A stretch of DNA of 64,000 bases from an uncultured Bacilli bacterium (GCA_944363525.1 CALVUF010000001.1:1-64000); one strand, 5' to 3'. Positions 41,489 through 50,237 are shown, numbered from the stretch's first letter. Program-made: numbers and translations. Notes: generated by a model not told the origin, from the sequence alone.

Positions 41489-42310
41489 TTAGAATAAGTA
41501 GTATTGCGACGCTGCTTTCTGCTTCAGATTTTGGAATTTCACTAGTTCTTGTAAATCGCTATTGAGAATCGCGCTGTCTTTCAGGTAGGTTTCGATTTGA
41601 CTAATCAGTTGTTTGTTCGCGTCTCTTCTAAGTATCTTTGCCCCGTAATGCACCATTCTATGGCAGTTAGGGCAAAGAGAAACGACATGGAAGATATCGT
41701 CGTCCCCACCATCGGATAGGGGGTCGACATGATGACATTCGAAATATAGATGGCCTGATTCAGTTAGGAAGGTTGGTTTGCCATAGTGATCGCATTTGCC
41801 GCCGGCTCGTCTAAAGGCGATGTTTTTAACGATGGTGAGCCTTTTCCTAACCAAGGTTAGTTTTCGTTCGCCCGAGGCCGTATCCACTTGATGGATAACC
41901 TCGCCAAGCTTATTGATTAGTTCGTCATAGGCGTCATTGAGTATCTCGTCGTTTCTCGTTTGCTTCATTTCGATGATCTCATCGACGCTCACCCTGTTCA
42001 GCAACATATCAAGATAATGCTTGACGGCCGACGAGATCGTCCGATTGCCTCGGAAATTAAGATCCGACAGGCAGGACTTATGATTCATAATCGATTGGTA
42101 TATTTCGCTGACTAAAACCGGTTCATCGATATCGTAAATGGTTTGCCCGCGGAAGATATATCCGTCATGGATTAAGCCATCGGTGATGCTGTCCATCGCG
42201 TTTAGGTAGGAACGGACGGAGGACTGCGAAAGATGGTCGCCTGGTTTGGTCTTGGGGGTGACGCAGTTTTCTAGATAATGCTTGTAGGTTTTAGCCCGTT
42301 GGCTGTTCAT
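41489..42310 (-). CDS. HNH endonuclease (second)
   Basis: The 273-aa protein has an N-terminal helical region and a C-terminal HNH motif: FECHHVDPLSDGG, HVVSLCPNCHRMVHYG. The first zinc knuckle reads KCDHYGK, where most relatives have CxxC, so one Cys ligand is replaced by Tyr. The catalytic His and the second CxxC are intact. It resembles the McrA-like HNH proteins that cut modified or foreign DNA. It is divergent from the PLD nuclease gene, with an 82-nt gap. Confidence 0.8.
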   Translation of the reverse strand: MNSQRAKTYKHYLENCVTPKTKPGDHLSQSSVRSYLNAMDSITDGLIHDGYIFRGQTIYDIDEPVLVSEIYQSIMNHKSCLSDLNFRGNRTISSAVKHYLDMLLNRVSVDEIIEMKQTRNDEILNDAYDELINKLGEVIHQVDTASGERKLTLVRKRLTIVKNIAFRRAGGKCDHYGKPTFLTESGHLYFECHHVDPLSDGGDDDIFHVVSLCPNCHRMVHYGAKILRRDANKQLISQIETYLKDSAILNSDLQELVKFQNLKQKAASQYYLF

Positions 42311-42392
42311 AAACTAAGCTTAGCAGCTTTCTGACGGCACGCAACAAAACGATATCCATCCCTTGGTTTAGGAAGGTACAATAACTGGGTAG

Positions 42393-43148
42393 ATGATATC
42401 CGTCCTGTCAACTCCTACCTCCGAGGCCTTCTTCTCTTTATTAGGTCAATGCACCTCCTCGGTTTTCCTATGCTCTCCCTTTGTCAAAGAACCAGTGGCC
42501 AATCGGATAATCAAGACGGTTAAACCTTCAGTCGATATCCAGGTTTTATCTAGATGCCGGCTCGATACCTTTGCCTCCGAAGCCAGTGACTTATCGGCTA
42601 TAAGGAAATTGGTTGATCATCATATCGGGGTGGCCTCCGATCCTTTGTTACATGCTAAGGTCTATGTCTTCGATGACAAGAAAGCTATTCTAGGTTCGGC
42701 TAACCTCACTCCCAGCGGGCTTTCCCATAACGATGAGATATCCTTGCTATTCGATGATGAGGCGACCATCCGGACCCTTAAGGGGCAGTTCGATTATCTG
42801 CTGGGTCGGTCATCGGTCCTCTCTAGTTCCGACTTGGATTATTTCGCCGATAATCTTGACCGGGTCAGGCCCTTAGTTAATGATGGGGAGACGGAGAACC
42901 TGCCTTTAGGCTATGGCGATATCCTCTCCAGCTTAAGCGGTTGGGAACAGGATGTCTTCCGCTTCCTCAATGGACTTAACCATCGGTTCTCCCTTGAAGA
43001 GGCCTATGGAGGGGAAGCGGTGCTATCTGCCCTCCATCCCGATAACCACCATATCAAGGATAAGATTAGACAGGTATTGCAGTATCTTCTTAACAAAGGG
43101 CTTATATCCTTCTTAGGGGGAGGCCAATACCAGCGGCTATGGCTATGA
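42393..43148 (+). CDS. Phospholipase D-family nuclease-like protein
   Basis: The 251-aa protein has one HKD motif (HAKVYVFDDKKAILGSANL: H87, K89, D94 and GSAN), as in dimeric PLD nucleases of the Nuc/BfiI type. A C-terminal winged-helix-like region follows (IKDKIRQVLQYLLNKGLISF). Such proteins cut DNA or act as restriction subunits. It overlaps the ASCH gene (ATGA). There is no Shine-Dalgarno before ATG 42393; TACAAT ends 11 nt upstream. Confidence 0.8.
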   Translation: MISVLSTPTSEAFFSLLGQCTSSVFLCSPFVKEPVANRIIKTVKPSVDIQVLSRCRLDTFASEASDLSAIRKLVDHHIGVASDPLLHAKVYVFDDKKAILGSANLTPSGLSHNDEISLLFDDEATIRTLKGQFDYLLGRSSVLSSSDLDYFADNLDRVRPLVNDGETENLPLGYGDILSSLSGWEQDVFRFLNGLNHRFSLEEAYGGEAVLSALHPDNHHIKDKIRQVLQYLLNKGLISFLGGGQYQRLWL

Positions 43149-43486
43149 CTTATCAATACACCTTATATAACGAACCATTCCAAGCCATTAAGGATGGCTG
43201 TAAGAAGGTGGAGATGCGGCTTTACGACGTTAAGAGGAGATTGCTTAGAATCGGCGATCATATCGTTTTCACCAATCGGGACAATGGCGAGACCCTCGAA
43301 GTTATTATCCAAGGGCTTAAGCGATATAAGGACTTCGATGAGCTTTACGATGCTTATCCCGATAAAACCGTTATCGGTTATAAGCCAGGGGAAACCGCTG
43401 ACCCAAAGGATATGCTTCGTTATTACAGTCAGGACCTAATCGATAAGTGGGGCGCCTTCGCCATAACCATTGGGCTGGTTAAGTGA
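43145..43486 (+). CDS. ASCH domain protein
   Basis: The 113-aa protein shows the ASCH beta-barrel pattern: FQAIKDGCKKVEMRLYDVKR (with the E-x-R/K-x-D core), IGDHIVFTNRDNGETLEV, and a C-terminal ITIGLVK strand. ASCH proteins bind RNA or act on modified nucleosides such as N4-acetylcytidine. ATG 43145 overlaps the PLD gene stop (ATGA); ATG 43139 is equally possible. Coupling to a PLD nuclease suggests a two-protein module. Confidence 0.8.
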   Translation: MTYQYTLYNEPFQAIKDGCKKVEMRLYDVKRRLLRIGDHIVFTNRDNGETLEVIIQGLKRYKDFDELYDAYPDKTVIGYKPGETADPKDMLRYYSQDLIDKWGAFAITIGLVK

Positions 43487-44473
43487 TCAGTCGATATAGG
43501 CTATATCGTCCACTTTCGCGATTAGGCGGACCGAGTTCATCCCTTCGATTGGATTGAGCCCGGCATAAAGCAATTGGGCGTCGTTGTTGTATTGATTAGA
43601 CTCAAACAAGGATAAGATGAATTTAGCCTCGTCTTGGCTCATGGTCTCGAGGTTATCTAGGAACAATAACCTCCCTCTACTCAGGGAGTTATAGAGACTG
43701 CCGGATATCGATAGGAACCGCCTTAGGTGGGATCCTTCTTGACTTAGGGGCATTCGGTGCTCCTTGCCATTGATTATCCTGATGACCTTAATCCCTTGAT
43801 CATCGATTAGGGCTTTGATCGAATAGCCTAGGGAGTGGAGGCATTGGATGAGGAAGCAATGGTATTTCGGTTTTGCTAATGCCTTGGCCATCGCTTCCTC
43901 ATCCAAGTGGCTTAAGCAATTCTCGAAGTCCAGATCGTAGGCTAATTGATAGTAGGCCTGATCGATATAGGGAACCGAACGGGATTCCATTAAGGAGAGG
44001 AGGGGATAATTGAGGTCATAATGGTCCATAAGGTAATCGATGTCCTCGTTGGGGATCCGGCTTTGATCGACCATCATCCGCCCGTTATGGATAGAATATA
44101 GAGGGGAGAGTTTGCCAAGGCTATCGCAAAGCAATTCCTCTTCGATTATCGTTCCTTCATAGATGGCGATCCGGTATACATAGCGAATGTCAATCCTAAC
44201 AAACTCAACCTCAAACCGGCAGGGTTCGTTTTTCGTTTCTTCATCATAACGATACGGAGAGAATAGGCTCTTATCGAAGGCGAAGATATTGCTGATAAGC
44301 AGGATCTTGAGATTCATCCATTGGCGGATAAAGCTTGACTTCCCCGAACCTGGTTTTCCAATTAATCCAACCGTCTTCGATAGGCCGTTCTCGGTCTTAT
44401 TTAGATTTCGAAAACTGAGGGAAGCAGGGTTACGGAAACAATCTAAATTCTCGACGGCCAAGGATATGAACAT
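43487..44473 (-). CDS. AAA15/AbiL-like ATPase of a defence type
   Basis: The 328-aa protein is an ABC-type ATPase of the SMC/AAA15 branch: N-terminal FISLAVENLDCFRNPASLSF, Walker A GKPGSGKSS and a signature-like region SQEGSHLRRFLSISG. The Walker B-like LLFLDNLETMS has Asn where the catalytic Glu is usual. Related single-gene ATPases act in abortive infection. It is convergent with the ASCH gene and contiguous with it, so the two may share terminator functions. Confidence 0.7.
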   Translation of the reverse strand: MFISLAVENLDCFRNPASLSFRNLNKTENGLSKTVGLIGKPGSGKSSFIRQWMNLKILLISNIFAFDKSLFSPYRYDEETKNEPCRFEVEFVRIDIRYVYRIAIYEGTIIEEELLCDSLGKLSPLYSIHNGRMMVDQSRIPNEDIDYLMDHYDLNYPLLSLMESRSVPYIDQAYYQLAYDLDFENCLSHLDEEAMAKALAKPKYHCFLIQCLHSLGYSIKALIDDQGIKVIRIINGKEHRMPLSQEGSHLRRFLSISGSLYNSLSRGRLLFLDNLETMSQDEAKFILSLFESNQYNNDAQLLYAGLNPIEGMNSVRLIAKVDDIAYID

Positions 44474-44939
44474 CGGTTAGCTCCTTGAGCAAAAATATAC
44501 GAATAAATCTAGCTAAAGTCAATGAGGCTAGGATGAAGCGGACAAGCAATGGGCCGGTTCCTGCAATATAGCCTTCTGCTGATATCCGCGCTGAATCTGT
44601 CTTCAATCAATCCGTGTGCACAAAAATATATCAGCAAGTATGTAACTAGAAAAATTAGGCGATTATGAGCCAAGACAACTGGACGATTTTACAAAAACCT
44701 TTGCTTTGATGCCAAACTCTCGGCATTTCGACTCCAAATTGTCTCATTGAGACCGGTCTCTGCCTTTAATTAACGCTATAAAAGCCATTTTATTGATAGT
44801 AACTGAATAAATAGGAAAATATATAAGCAATAAATTAAAGGCGTTAAACCTAAATAATCTTTAACGCGAATTAAAAACATCTTCCTCGCAAACTTTCCCC
44901 GTCCTTTAATCCTTTCCCATCCATGCTAAACTTTACTCC
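44474..44939. other. 466-nt AT-rich gene-free stretch with palindromes
   Basis: It contains GAGACCGGTCTC (44749-44760), overlapped by GTCTC-ATT-GAGAC (44741-44753), and the inverted repeat GCGTTAAA-N11-TTTAACGC (44841-44867). A third TTAACGC lies near 44770. It probably holds control sites for ogt. No gene is visible. A TAAACT lies 7 nt before the ogt start codon. Confidence 0.5.
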
Positions 44940-45401
44940 ATGAACGTCTATCCTTATGACAGCCCAATTGGCCGCTTGCTCTTAGCTTCCTTAGATGGGG
45001 AACTAACCTTCCTCGGCCCCTTATCATTCCATCCCGATTGGCTGGAAGCCGAGGCGGTGCAGAAGGACTCGGCTATCGAATCGGCCATCGATTGGTTGGA
45101 CGCTTATTTTAGAGGCAAGCCCTATCCGATATCGATCCCGGAGCATTTGCCGATCACCTCTTTTCAACGAAAGGTATATGAGGCTTTGCTCACCGTTCCC
45201 TATGGGTCAACCATCACCTATTCCGAATTAGGGAAGTTGATTGGATCGAAAGGTTATCGAGCTATCGGTAACGCCTTACATCATAATCCCTTATTGATCA
45301 TGATCCCCTGCCACCGGGTCATAGGCAAGAACGGGCTCGGTGGCTATGCCGCCGGAATAGACAATAAGCGTTACTTGCTTACTCATGAGGGCAGTCTATG
45401 A
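44940..45401 (+). CDS. ogt: Methylated-DNA--protein-cysteine methyltransferase
   Basis: The 153-aa suicide repair protein removes methyl from O6-methylguanine. The active site IPCHRVIG (C124) and the HTH region (ITYSELGKLIGSKGYRAIGNALHHNP) are intact, and GYAAGIDNK follows. Length is normal. Its stop overlaps the next gene (ATGA). The start lies just downstream of a -10-like TAAACT and lacks a Shine-Dalgarno. An AlkA-like glycosylase converges from the other side, making a small alkylation-repair cluster. Confidence 0.93.
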   Translation: MNVYPYDSPIGRLLLASLDGELTFLGPLSFHPDWLEAEAVQKDSAIESAIDWLDAYFRGKPYPISIPEHLPITSFQRKVYEALLTVPYGSTITYSELGKLIGSKGYRAIGNALHHNPLLIMIPCHRVIGKNGLGGYAAGIDNKRYLLTHEGSL

Positions 45402-45877
45402 AGCAACTTAATCCTAAGCTATTGAAAGGCCTAACCTCCTCTTTATTGGAACAAGAAGATGAGACGGAGAACGATCTGACTCTGGTCTATTGGGCTAAGC
45501 AGGTTATTAAGAACAAGAACATCGAGGGTGAGGCCCATTGCTTCTTATTGTTCGCCGCGTTCAATTACCTCAATGCCGCGGTTAAGCGAGATAAAAGCAT
45601 CGGCTACTACTTTAAGTCGGTATTCAAGCAAGTCGTCCCCTTATTGGATGGCAATGGCTTCGACATCGCCTTCTGCCTTAGTAAGGACGAGACCGGCCTC
45701 GTCTTATACGTCGAGTTCGAAGGCTGCTTCCAGTTCTCCTTCCATAACCCCAATATCAAGGAAATCCAAAACCAGAAACCTTTGATATTCGATGGGATAA
45801 GGAAACAACCGAAAGCCGGCTATATCTTCCGGGAAGCCCGCCTATTTATAAGTGCCCGCGATCTCCCAGAAGTATAA
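45398..45877 (+). CDS. Conserved-looking protein of unknown function, coupled to ogt
   Basis: The 159-aa soluble protein has a helical first half (LTLVYWAKQVIKNKNIEGEA) and a beta-rich second half (IAFCLSKDETGLVLYVEFEG). No family is recognised. A 4-nt overlap with ogt implies joint translation. Its last 36 nt overlap the convergent glycosylase gene. Confidence 0.6.
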   Translation: MKQLNPKLLKGLTSSLLEQEDETENDLTLVYWAKQVIKNKNIEGEAHCFLLFAAFNYLNAAVKRDKSIGYYFKSVFKQVVPLLDGNGFDIAFCLSKDETGLVLYVEFEGCFQFSFHNPNIKEIQNQKPLIFDGIRKQPKAGYIFREARLFISARDLPEV

Positions 45878-46441
45878 AGAGGCTAAGGATAAGTAGGGGG
45901 ATAACCGGTTTCTTATCCTCGTAAATCGGATAGGGGATAAACTCTTATACCCATAGACGATCATAATTCCCTTTCTTATCCCATAATCCCCATAGCTTAG
46001 GATGCTTTTCCTTTCTAAGCAAAACAGGAGGAACATCTCAGCGGTCCATCGCCCGATCCCCTTAATCGCGGTCAGTTCATCGATGATCTCCTCATCGCTT
46101 AAAGAGGACAAACGGTCTTTGTCGAGTTTCCCTTCCTGGGCTAATTTCGCGATCGCCTTTAAGGTCAAAGCCTTCCGTTCCGATATCCCCAATTCCCGGA
46201 GCTCCTGGATATCCATTCTTAGTATCGATTCGGGCTGGAGGTAGGGCCGGACCCGTTGGAGGATCCCCATCAAAGCCTTATTCGATATCTGCTGGCCGAT
46301 GATCTGGCGGCTAAGCGAGCTAAACGGGTCGGGCCAGACCTCTTTGTAGATATGGGGGATATCATCGATCGCCTTGGCTAAGATGGGGTCTTTGGCTTTT
46401 AGCCCCATTAGTTCTTCGTCGGTATAAGGGTAATAATCCAT
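45842..46441 (-). CDS. DNA-3-methyladenine glycosylase (AlkA-like, HhH-GPD)
   Basis: The 199-aa protein has the helix-hairpin-helix motif IKGIGRWTAEM (126-136) and the catalytic Asp in SYGDYGIRKG (D152), with the family's N-terminal SLSRQIIGQQIS helix. It removes alkylated bases from DNA. It overlaps the unknown gene end-to-end by 36 nt and works alongside the nearby Ogt in alkylation repair. It lacks the N-terminal domain of E. coli AlkA and is of the shorter Bacillus type. Confidence 0.9.
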   Translation of the reverse strand: MDYYPYTDEELMGLKAKDPILAKAIDDIPHIYKEVWPDPFSSLSRQIIGQQISNKALMGILQRVRPYLQPESILRMDIQELRELGISERKALTLKAIAKLAQEGKLDKDRLSSLSDEEIIDELTAIKGIGRWTAEMFLLFCLERKSILSYGDYGIRKGIMIVYGYKSLSPIRFTRIRNRLSPYLSLASLYFWEIAGTYK

Positions 46442-46485
46442 AACTGTTCCTATCTTACCAAAGAAGGAGTAACCTTCTTACGGTT

Positions 46486-47283
46486 ATGCGTTACATCCAT
46501 TGTCCATCCGGCATGAAGATCCCTTATATCGGCTTCGGGACCTACACCCTGACTAAAGACGATATCGAAGCCGTCATCCCGCTTGCCTATCGCACTGGTT
46601 ACCGCCTTTTCGACTGCGCTGAGTACTATGGCAACGAATCTTCCCTCGGCCGGGTCATAAAGGAATACAACCTTCCCCGTAATCATTTATTCCTCTCGAG
46701 TAAGGTCCATCCGGATATACGGTCTTATGAAGAAGCCAAGGCAGCGATCGAGCAAAGCCTAAAGGACCTCCAAATCGATTATCTCGATCTCTTGCTCCTT
46801 CATAGCCCAACCCCCTTGGATAAGTTGGATCGGGATCACTCTCCATATTATGAGTCCAACCACGAAGTCTATAAGGCGATGGAAGAGGCTTATAAGGAAG
46901 GGAAGGCAAAATACCTTGGGGTCTCGAACTTCGGTATCGATGATCTAAAGGATCTCCTATCCCATAGCTCAGTCAAGATCGCGGTCAATCAGATCAAACT
47001 CCATCCCCATCATGTCGATCAGGATTTATTGGAGTATTGCAAAGGCAAAGGGATCTTGGTTGAGGCCTATAGCCCCCTAGGCTCCGGCGGCTTATTAAGC
47101 GATCCGGAATTAAAGGAAATCGCTGCCACCCATGGGGTGAGCCCGGCCCATATCTGCCTCTCTTTCGTCCATCAATTGGGATGTCTTCCCATCACCATGG
47201 CCAAAGAAGAAGCGTATATGGCCGCCAATATATCGGTTCCGACCGAATTATCCCCCGAGGAGCTATACTCCTTGTTGCAATAA
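46486..47283 (+). CDS. Aldo/keto reductase (AKR5-like)
   Basis: The 265-aa barrel has the full catalytic tetrad: D43 and Y48 in FDCAEYYGNES, K73 in SSKVH, and H106 in LLLLHSP. It also has the NADPH-binding end region LPITMAKEEAYMAAN, where most AKRs have IPK/KS. It probably reduces an aldehyde or ketone using NADPH; the substrate is unknown. It is divergent from the glycosylase gene across 44 nt and followed by a lipoprotein gene. Confidence 0.9.
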   Translation: MRYIHCPSGMKIPYIGFGTYTLTKDDIEAVIPLAYRTGYRLFDCAEYYGNESSLGRVIKEYNLPRNHLFLSSKVHPDIRSYEEAKAAIEQSLKDLQIDYLDLLLLHSPTPLDKLDRDHSPYYESNHEVYKAMEEAYKEGKAKYLGVSNFGIDDLKDLLSHSSVKIAVNQIKLHPHHVDQDLLEYCKGKGILVEAYSPLGSGGLLSDPELKEIAATHGVSPAHICLSFVHQLGCLPITMAKEEAYMAANISVPTELSPEELYSLLQ

Positions 47284-47329
47284 ATAATGGGAATGGTATG
47301 GTTTGCCCGTTGACTGAATCTAAGGACTT

Positions 47330-48100
47330 ATGAAGAAATACCTATTGTTACTCCCCCTTGTCTTGCTCGCCGCTTCCTGCCGTGAGCAAGCCTCCACCTC
47401 TTCCGTCTCGGAAGAGTCGACCCCGGAATCGACGCCGAGCGAATCGACCCCCTCGGTCTCGATCCCCGATATCGACACCCAAAAAGCCTTCGCTTCCCTC
47501 CGCTCCGATGTCTTGGCCTTCAAAGGGCAACTAAGCTATAAGGTCGAGAAAGAGAACGGCGCCGTCTTGCAGGAAACCCTTACCTCGATCGAATCGATCT
47601 TCGCCGACGGCTCCTATTCCTATTTACGGGAATATGACGAAAACGGGACCATCTTCCTCTCCCAGGACTATGCCGATGACGAAGGCTATGCCTATACCTA
47701 TGACGAGAATGGGGAGCAGGCCTATTACGTCTTAGAGGAAGACGAGTCCTTGGTCAAGTTCACCGACCTTTGCCCCCCGATGTTCAAGATGCTGGCCTCT
47801 TCCTTAGCCCATCCCCAAGCCGACGGGACGTTGCTGCTCACCTTCGGGACCAATGAGGTCAATTACCAATACAAGCTCGAGATCCTCGCCTTATTGACCG
47901 GGCGGGGCGATCTCCCGACCGACGGGGACTTCGTCTTCACCCTTACCGATGGGGTGATCGACGGGGGAAGCTATACCGCTTCCCAAACCGGGATGGTCAA
48001 GATCAATGGGATTAATACCATGGCCACCATCACCTCGGTCTATGACTTCGATATCTGCGACGAGAGCGACATCGACTTCACCCCGAACTTCGCCGAATAA
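47330..48100 (+). CDS. Secreted lipoprotein of unknown function
   Basis: The 256-aa protein has a type II signal peptide with lipobox AASC (Cys17), a Ser/Thr/Pro/Glu linker with STPSEST-like repeats, and a beta-rich body (YLREYDENGTIFLSQDYADD, GEQAYYVLEEDES). It resembles the LolA/YceI-like or DUF-type surface lipoproteins only in general shape. It ends at its own terminator. Confidence 0.8.
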   Translation: MKKYLLLLPLVLLAASCREQASTSSVSEESTPESTPSESTPSVSIPDIDTQKAFASLRSDVLAFKGQLSYKVEKENGAVLQETLTSIESIFADGSYSYLREYDENGTIFLSQDYADDEGYAYTYDENGEQAYYVLEEDESLVKFTDLCPPMFKMLASSLAHPQADGTLLLTFGTNEVNYQYKLEILALLTGRGDLPTDGDFVFTLTDGVIDGGSYTASQTGMVKINGINTMATITSVYDFDICDESDIDFTPNFAE

Positions 48101-48117
48101 GGTTATTGCTATCCTAG

Positions 48118-48142
48118 GCCAGCCCTTGTGGTTGGCTTTTTT
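48118..48142 (+). terminator. Terminator after the lipoprotein gene
   Basis: The stem GCCAGCC / GGTTGGC (one G-T pair) with a 5-nt loop is followed by six T. Confidence 0.8.
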
Positions 48143-48270
48143 AATGTCTTTGATGGGGGGACTGCTATTTTGGCATTCAAGACTAAATTAAAAGGCATTA
48201 ACGTTTAGACAAATAAATATAATCACTTCGTTTATACGCTTTTCGATTAATGCTTAATATTTGATTATCT

Positions 48271-48336
48271 ACTTCGCCAACTTCTCTATTCACTTCTCAA
48301 TAGTTCACAATCACTTCACGATACTTCACGAACTTC
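48271..48336. repeat. Iteron array, copy downstream of the second AlbA_2 gene
   Basis: ACTTC-type units start at 48271, 48280, 48292, 48302 (variant AGTTC), 48313, 48323 and 48332. The spacing 9-12-10-11-10-9 is identical to the copy at 50007-50072, and much of the sequence matches (ACTTCACGATACTTCAC in both). The stretch 48143-48476 holds no gene. Confidence 0.85.
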
Positions 48337-48476
48337 GGGTTGGGGCGGGGCGTTTAACGTTCGAAATGATGACCCCTTTCCCTTTTCTTAGTATCGTTGA
48401 AATCGTTTAGAGTATCGCTTTTCGGATGTTTCGCATCGTTCATCGCTTCGGGGAACTTCGCCTCCTAACGGCCAGC

Positions 48477-49952
48477 TTATTCGATTCGGGGCTTCGGAAA
48501 CACTTTTTTCTTGTTTGCGATATATTTTTCCGGTCGCCCGTTTGTGCGGATTAAATATTCTTTGGCAATCAGCGGTTCCAACATGTTTTTTCGGAAATAG
48601 GTCGAGGCGGATAAACCGAGGCTCGACGCCAGTTCCGCTGCGGATTTTGGACCGTTATAGCAAAGGGCCAATATCTTTTCGCCGAACTTGTCATCCAAGA
48701 GGCCGTCGACGTAGATTTCAATCTCCGTTTCCCCCTCGGGTGTCGTCAAGGCATTGTACGTTATATCTGGCAAAACCAGCGAAAAGAAGGCATTGGTGGA
48801 AGTGATATACGGTTGGTACTTCGGATCGAAATTGGAATAGTCGTTTATGATTTTCGTGAATCCGGAACCCCTTTTCTCGATGTAATTAATGGATCGGCAA
48901 ACATTGCATACGACATCGTTTCTTCTGGTCGGGATGATGCTGCCAATATTCTTTTCTTTCTGCAGTCGGGTGCCGCTGACGAGGCTTCCGGGCGAGGTTA
49001 TTTCTAATCGATCCAAGAATACGTTGATTTCGATTTGCGAACCGTTAATCCAATAATCGCGGTGGCAAATGGCGTTCATGACTCCCTCGAAAACCGATCT
49101 TTGGGGGTAAGAAAAGTATTTGGTTCGGCCGGTTGGAAGCTTCTTATAGCCGTTATTGGAATGCGACTGGACGAAAGCCAGGCAAAAGGCGACGGCATCG
49201 ATTATGTTTCCGTTAAAGGTGTCGGTGGCGGTTACGATATCGCTGCCCTTGTCGAGGCCGGGCCACTTGGTGGCGACGATGAGGTTTGAATCGTCATGAT
49301 AATCGTCTTTGAACATCAGCGCTCCCCGGCTCAGATGTTTTCCCTTATCCATGAAGCCCATTGATTGCAGGGCTTTTTCGGTTAAGTGGCAATTGTTTTC
49401 TTTGTAGTATTCGCGGTCCAACTTAACGAAATCATCAGGGTTGTATACGTATTCGGTGGGCTGCTCGTCATAACGGATGTCGGATTGCGATAGGAAAAGG
49501 CTCCGAAGCTCTTCTTGGGAACAAGCTTCGGTGGCTCCGAAGTGCCTTATGTAGTAAGCGACCAAGCCGCGTGTTTTCAACCCGACCGGAAGATTTTTGC
49601 TTCGGGACACCTTGACCTCAATGACATATCGGGTTGCCTCCCCTTCGTTTTTAATTGGCAAAGCTGCGATATCGTAAGGCAAAGACGGAACTATTTTCTG
49701 CTTGATCAGGCGATGGATCATCTGGATGGTTTTGTCAGCCGCGACATGGTCTAGCGATAAAACTTTATGGGTTTTGTCCTCAACGCCAACATAGAGACTC
49801 CCGCCTTGGGAATTAGCAAAGCCAACCAGCGTCTTTAGCCAATTATCTTCCTTAGGCATGCCGTCAGCCGTTTTTCCTTCCTCTATAAGGCCTTTGAATT
49901 CGGTTTGACCGTCTTCGAGATTTATATTCGGTAACAAATCTTCAATGAGCAT
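48477..49952 (-). CDS. AlbA_2 (Schlafen-type) / HATPase regulator, copy B
   Basis: The 491-aa paralogue of the gene at 12119 aligns over its length. It has an AlbA_2 domain (EFKGLIEEG, WLKTLVGFANSQGGSLYVGV), a RecG-like HATPase region (FEGVMNAICHRDYWINGSQI, EITSPGSL, YIEKRGSGFTKII) and a C-terminal winged helix (SAAELASSLGLSASTYFRK). The two genes keep the same domain order but differ clearly in sequence, so the duplication is old. It lies between two copies of an iteron array, the upstream one directly before its promoter. AGAGGG precedes the ATG. Confidence 0.85.
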   Translation of the reverse strand: MLIEDLLPNINLEDGQTEFKGLIEEGKTADGMPKEDNWLKTLVGFANSQGGSLYVGVEDKTHKVLSLDHVAADKTIQMIHRLIKQKIVPSLPYDIAALPIKNEGEATRYVIEVKVSRSKNLPVGLKTRGLVAYYIRHFGATEACSQEELRSLFLSQSDIRYDEQPTEYVYNPDDFVKLDREYYKENNCHLTEKALQSMGFMDKGKHLSRGALMFKDDYHDDSNLIVATKWPGLDKGSDIVTATDTFNGNIIDAVAFCLAFVQSHSNNGYKKLPTGRTKYFSYPQRSVFEGVMNAICHRDYWINGSQIEINVFLDRLEITSPGSLVSGTRLQKEKNIGSIIPTRRNDVVCNVCRSINYIEKRGSGFTKIINDYSNFDPKYQPYITSTNAFFSLVLPDITYNALTTPEGETEIEIYVDGLLDDKFGEKILALCYNGPKSAAELASSLGLSASTYFRKNMLEPLIAKEYLIRTNGRPEKYIANKKKVFPKPRIE

Positions 49953-49972
49953 AATTAACCCTCTTTAAAATA

Positions 49973-50000
49973 ATTATACCGATTAAATAGCAATAATCAA
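49973..50000 (-). promoter_or_regulatory. Promoter of AlbA_2 copy B
   Basis: On the minus strand TTGATT (50000-49995), a 16-nt spacer and TATAAT (49978-49973). The iteron array begins 7 bp upstream of the -35, a position suited to activation or repression by the iteron-binding protein. Confidence 0.65.
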
Positions 50001-50006
50001 ATATTT

Positions 50007-50072
50007 ACTTCGCCAACTTCGCTATTCACTTCTCTTTACTTCACAACTACTTCACGATACTTCACTAACTTC
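50007..50072. repeat. Iteron array upstream of AlbA_2 copy B, seven ACTTC units
   Basis: Units start at 50007, 50016, 50028, 50038, 50049, 50059 and 50068. The mean spacing is close to one helical turn, so all units face the same side of the DNA. The same units (complement GAAGT) make up the 77-bp repeats around AlbA_2 copy A. Confidence 0.9.
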
Positions 50073-50157
50073 GAGTTAAGTTGGGGTGGAATTAAGGATC
50101 CAAACCGAGCGGACTGGCAATGGGGCAGAAGGCCTTCGACCCCAGGCGGTTAATTAA

Positions 50158-50179
50158 GGGGCGAGGAATCCCTTGCCCC
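50158..50179. terminator. Hairpin without a strong T run
   Basis: GGGGCGAGG / CCTTGCCCC forms a 9-bp stem with loop AATC, followed by CTCTTT. It could be a weak terminator left over from a lost gene; the stretch 50073-50290 holds no gene. Confidence 0.35.
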
Positions 50180-50237
50180 CTCTTTAAACAAGTTATCACG
50201 TTCAAAATACAATAGGGCGAGGAAGAAAGGGCTTGCC

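Noticed and set aside
44749-44760. GAGACCGGTCTC as a leftover of cloning (type IIS sites)
   Set aside because: There is no vector-like sequence around it, and the half-site pattern with GTCTC-ATT-GAGAC fits a natural palindrome.
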